This document shows positions 60,005 through 64,000 of a stretch of DNA of 64,000 nt, one piece after another. Both the position numbers and the translations under genes were made by a program. The notes beneath the pieces are model-generated. The model was not told the origin of the DNA. It made no database searches and worked only from the letters and a program-made list of their open reading frames with translations. Numbering within the stretch: the first letter of the stretch is position 1; every line of letters starts with the position of its first letter. The DNA is taken from the NCBI GenBank assembly GCA_951799445.1, contig OX637288.1, forward strand, positions 7,628,501 to 7,692,500, written 5' to 3'. Source of the DNA: Pseudisothecium myosuroides (taxonomy: Eukaryota > Streptophyta > Bryopsida > Hypnales > Lembophyllaceae).

Positions 60005-62897
60005 ATGGCGATGGCGTCCAGGGCGAAGCGGGATCTCGCCGTGTTGTTTCAAGTAAGTTTCTTTTGAACTTTGAGGTTTGCGTTTGCGTGCCTGCTTGTT
60101 TTCCAAGCCGTTGAAGTACAATTTTTCATTGCGATCCAGAAAATTAAAAAATGTTAGTTTATGAAAGTGGATCGTCATGCGATGGAGAGGAATCTGATTT
60201 CTTGTGGAGGTGGAAGAATATCTTCTCTTGTAGGCTAGAAACCGCTGAGAGTTTTAGTCTTTCTTTTGAGATCTGTGTTGTATTCAGAGTAAGGTTGTAC
60301 TTGGATGTTGCGAATCATCGGCAAGAGAAATTCGTTCCTGTTACAACTCTCGAGAGTTTTTGTAGCTTTTCTTTGAGGTTTATGTTTTGTACAGGGTAAG
60401 CTTGTTCTTGGATGTTGCGCCATCCGCGAAAGAAATCCGTCCTAATTTCATACCCTCAAGAGTTTTTAGCGTTTCTTTGCGATCTGTTGTTTGTTGATGT
60501 AAGGGTGTTTGGAACCACAATGGTCGACGATTCCTATCGAGCAATGCGGGGAGTCCGAGACGGAAAGCTCTTTTAAGTAGACCTATGATACCTGGCGTGG
60601 AAAGTATAATTGCTGTTGCGTCAGGAAAAGGTGGAGTTGGCAAGTCGACCACGGCAGGTACTTACCGAGATTACTTTACTCAGCTTTTGTTACATTGTCT
60701 GAATTCCTGGAAAGAGCGATTTTGTTTCATATCCTGGTCAAGCGGAAGATCTGATTATTTGTTTTTATTTCCAAAAGTGAACTTGGCTGTAGCTCTGGCA
60801 ATGGAATGTAGACTGCGAGTGGGATTGCTCGATGCAGATGTATATGGTCCCTCTATTCCTAACCTGATGAAGCTTGATGGACGCCCTGAGCTTGATTCTG
60901 GTACGTGTATATTTCCTGTTTTGCCTGTTTTTTTGTGTGTGCCCTTGTTTCTGCATTCAGGACCCTAGGACTCGTGAAATGGCTTTATTGTTTGCAGTTT
61001 CTGCATTTTTTTTCTAGAATTTAGACTTCTTTATCTGGACATATTAGTTAGCTTCCGACCATTACGTTTGGAATCATTTAGAAGCAGTACGTAGTTAGGG
61101 AAACCTGGTAATGGTCTGATGCTTTGGTGTTCTCCTGAATGCGTGCAATTTTTTTCCCCGTCAAATATCTGGGATTCCTAGTCCTTTTCGTTTGACCATT
61201 TTGAAATTAACTGTAAATTTCTTATTCGCTGAAGAGAGGCTGAGAAATCAGATTTTTTGGCAGTTACTTGATGAATTACACAGTTTTATACGGAGTACTT
61301 AAGGAAGAATTCATTGAGCGTTGCCTTACGTTTCTTTCCTGCAGGGTCGAAGATGATACCACTGGAAAACTATGGTGTGCGCTGCATGTCGATGGGATTT
61401 CTTATGGAGAAGGATGCTCCGGCTGTTTGGAGAGGGCTCATGGTAATTATGGTTATTTACTCGTCATTTCTGTTCCCTCACCAACATTTTATCAGAAAAG
61501 AGATTATTAGTCACCTTCATTAATTATGCCACTATTCTTATACAGTAATGGACTATGCAATATACAGTAAGATGCAAAATAATATGAGGCTGCAATTACT
61601 TGAATAGTACGTGGGGAGAGGAGAGGAGATACAATGGGATTTCTAACGATATTGAGAGTTTCTGTCCCAGTGGGAACGTGGCAGGTTATGAGTGCATTGG
61701 AGAAGCTTGTGCGGGGTACTGCTTGGGGGAAACTTGATGTCTTAGTGATTGACATGCCTCCTGGTACCGGCGATGCGCAAATTTCGATCTCTCAACGTCT
61801 TCCCTTGGCTGGTACTCCAAGATCAACTATTTGTGATATTTTCTGTCTGTTCTGCAAGTCTTGCATTCGATTCAAATGCTGGAATTGGCTCTGCTTGGAA
61901 CTTGCGGGTCATTGTTCATCGGTTCGGCCTTACTTATCGAGGTTTCGAAAGGGACTTTCTGTGTCTCGAGGATCGGAAAGTTGGATTCCTATGTTAATCA
62001 CGTTCTTTTCTCCTTCTACTTTCATAACAGCTGTTATTATTAAGTACAGAAGATTTTTCGTTCTTTGATCTCTAATAGTTGTGTAGTAGTGCAGGCCCTG
62101 CATTCATGCAATTTGTTATTTTATGCTTTATAAACGTGTGGCTGAGTTTTGTGTGGTCTTGTTGTTTGGTGAGCAGGCGCAGTCATAGTCTCTACTCCCC
62201 AAGATATTGCACTCATCGATGCCCGGAGGGGCGCTAACATGTTTAGTAAAGTCGATGTCCCTGTGAGTGACCTTGGCTTATACGATTCTTTCACTTGACT
62301 GTTATATATTTCAACAAACTGTTGTAGAATTTTCTTACGTGCTTAGTATAAACAGGTGCATTTGTGGTGGAGATGGTTTAGTTTATTCCTCCGTTCGTTG
62401 CAATTGTAGCATTCGATTGGGAAGTCATTGGTAGTCATTATGTTGATTGGTTCGAGGGGTGAATGCAGGTACTAGGTCTTATCGAAAACATGAGTTATTT
62501 CAAGTGCCCCAATTGTGGTGAGCGAAGTGACGTGTTCGGGCACGGAGGCGCTCGTGCAACTGCGGAAGAAATGGGAATGGATTTTCTAGGAGAGGTGGAT
62601 TCGTTAACTCTAACTTTATGATTTGCAAATGCAACGACTTGCTGTTCACCTCAGAGTACATTTATTGCGGAGTAAGTTTTCTCTCTAGCTTTATGAGAAG
62701 CAGCTTTGATCGTGTTGCAGGTACCACTGAATATCGAGATTCGTCAGACTTCAGATGCTGGTAGTCCTATTGTTGCATCGGCACCAACTAGTGCAGCTTC
62801 CATTGTCTACAGGGGCATTGCAGTACAAATAGCGGCCAAGTTAAAGGACTGGGTTTCCTCTGGTGTAGGTGTTGGAGTCCGCACGAGAGTAGAGTAA
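60005..62897 (+). CDS. INDH: Mitochondrial complex I Fe-S assembly ATPase IND1/NUBPL (Mrp/NBP35 family)
   Basis: Eight exons: 60,005-60,052; 60,504-60,657; 60,778-60,900; 61,345-61,442; 61,685-61,811; 62,177-62,262; 62,469-62,594; 62,721-62,897. All have GT/AG borders and consistent phases, giving 312 residues, the usual length for NUBPL. The protein binds a 4Fe-4S cluster and delivers it to respiratory complex I. The N-terminus is Arg-rich, as in mitochondrial presequences. Domain landmarks: [20 protein letters not shown] (P-loop with the KGGVGKS deviant Walker A), [58 protein letters not shown], and the cluster-binding C-P-N-C in [10 protein letters not shown]. The order and wording fit NUBPL/INDH better than cytosolic NBP35 or plastid HCF101. 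No frameshift or stop is seen. Confidence 0.92.
60235..60500 (+). repeat. Copies of the PME intron repeat in INDH intron 1
   Basis: Two to three units start with GAGAGTTTTAGTCTTTC (60,249) and CGAGAGTTTTTGTAGCTTTT (60,350), with a third partial one near 60,450 ending next to the exon 2 acceptor. Shared words: GAGATCTGTGTTGTATTCAG, AGTAAGG, CTTGGATGTTGCG, GAAATTCGT. Confidence 0.75.
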
Positions 62898-63114
62898 GCT
62901 GTGCATGCATCTTGGATAATACCCTACATTTGAGTCTATTATGTAGTCTCGCTATCATCTGGTGTCAAGCACCGGCAAAAGATGAGCGAAATGGCATGCA
63001 AGCTGCGCTTACAACGTAGAGCAGTCCAATGGTTGCCGGGCGAATTTCTGATAAATGTCCATTACAGGCAAGGAGTCACGCGTAAATAGCTGCGCACAGG
63101 TGTGCTGAGAATTA

Positions 63115-64000
63115 GGTATGGGAGGTGACTTATTTGACCTTGGTCTTCTCCATTGACATGAGAAGTATCATGATTCATGGCAACTTCAGTGTGGTAAGTT
63201 GGAAGCTGTTGACATGTCATGTGCTGAATATACTACCTGGCTTGACGTTGTGGAGTTATTTTCAGCTTGTCTGTAGCTGCAATAAACAAGCGCTTTTCTA
63301 AACCTCCGTATACTTGAGAATGGTTGTAGGCTTTTTGTCTTTCTAAGAGTTCATATTTAGTTGCAGGAAGTGGAGACTTTCTCAAGTGGATGATTGTTGT
63401 ACCATCTGAAACTTAGTCATGAGTCGAAGTATTTTTCTCTCTGCACTTTGTTGTTCTGTGTGTAACTTGAATTATGCCGCGCTGCACCAGGACAGGATCG
63501 CGCCTTCATGTACATTACGGTAGTTCCCGATTCTAGAACCTTTTTGTAGTTCTCCATGATACACTCCGAGCAGACAGCAGGGGCACCATGTTTAGATAGC
63601 GGCGAAACTTGCTCTTGTGCTAGTAATCCCAGCACTTCTTAGGGGTAGGCTTTGTTGGAACGGTGGCAGAAGGTCGACATATGTTGAAATCTAAGATGCG
63701 AAGGCTCAACCGGAACTGAGACATCAGCCCTGTGTAATAGCAATTGTATCTGCTTCACTGTGTTTTTCCTTTTGTCTTTGTATACTTAAGACTTCCAAAA
63801 GGCAGTAGGGGCATAGCATTCAATTGAATACAGACAGGGAGAAATAATTTTGAGTGCAGACGTTGTCCTTGATCTTTTCTAGGCAATCAGTGAAGCAGAG
63901 AACTATCCCACCGTGCTATTGTTCCAGTTCTGCCCCTGAAACCTTGATTCATTTTTCTTTCGTAATGCCCTCGGTGATCATGCTGACTAGATGATGCGTG
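63115..64000 (-). repeat. Inverted D-block copy at the right edge
   Basis: Read on the minus strand, 64,000-63,460 follows the same order as 600-1,960 and 25,770-26,110: GGTTTCAGG-GCAGAACTGGAAC, AAGTCTTAAGTATACAAAGAC, GCATCTTAGATTTCAACATA and GCTGGGATTACTAGCACAAG. A segment near 63,170-63,215 matches 6,915-6,965 in the other orientation. It lacks the unit A insertions. Extrapolating the order, the 3' end of an array-gene copy on the minus strand should lie within about 1 kb beyond the window. Confidence 0.7.

Overview
The window looks like nuclear DNA of a land plant, probably a bryophyte-grade plant or another lineage with swimming sperm. Evidence: intron-containing genes for an allene-oxide-cyclase-like protein, a pectinesterase and a mitochondrial complex I Fe-S assembly ATPase; a Ty3/gypsy chromovirus; CACTA and TTAA-flanked MITEs; and two small genes whose motifs belong to ciliary families (PGYTGH/CIMIP2-like and RIIa/DPY-30-like). 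Intergenic DNA is AT-rich and exons are GC-richer. The species cannot be named from the sequence.

Layout. (1) 1-27 kb is a tandem array built from a repeated unit: gene, then a downstream 'D-block', then an upstream 'U-block'. It holds two apparently intact paralogues (11.6-13.7 kb and 20.7-22.7 kb), one gutted copy (23.9-25.1 kb), and at the left edge the downstream flank of a further copy lying outside the window. The paralogues encode a protein with two closely spaced membrane segments, a degenerate AP2-like segment and a Gln-rich tail. Because the units are paralogous, many insertions can be recognised by comparison with the unoccupied copy: CACTA elements, a solo LTR, TTAA-flanked elements, a tRNA-derived SINE and hairpin MITEs. 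An inverted D-block occupies the right edge (63.1-64 kb), which predicts another gene copy beyond the window on the minus strand.

(2) 27.4-35.5 kb holds nested TTAA elements followed by a complete but dead chromovirus (29,437-35,488) with matching 5-bp target duplications.

(3) 35.5-48.7 kb is mostly gene-poor AT-rich DNA with foldback and MITE insertions. It hides a two-exon RIIa/DPY-30-like gene (37.2-38.2 kb) whose exons are very short.

(4) 48.8-62.9 kb is the gene-dense part: AOC-like (+), CIMIP2-like (-), an unrecognised 113-aa gene (+), pectinesterase (-) and INDH/NUBPL (+). The first introns of the adjacent, divergent pectinesterase and INDH genes share the same ~110-bp repeat unit in the same orientation relative to transcription. 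The AOC-like gene carries a tandem duplication of its 3' end.

All exon structures were assembled by eye from reading-frame continuity and GT/AG sites. Family names come from recognised motifs, not from searches.
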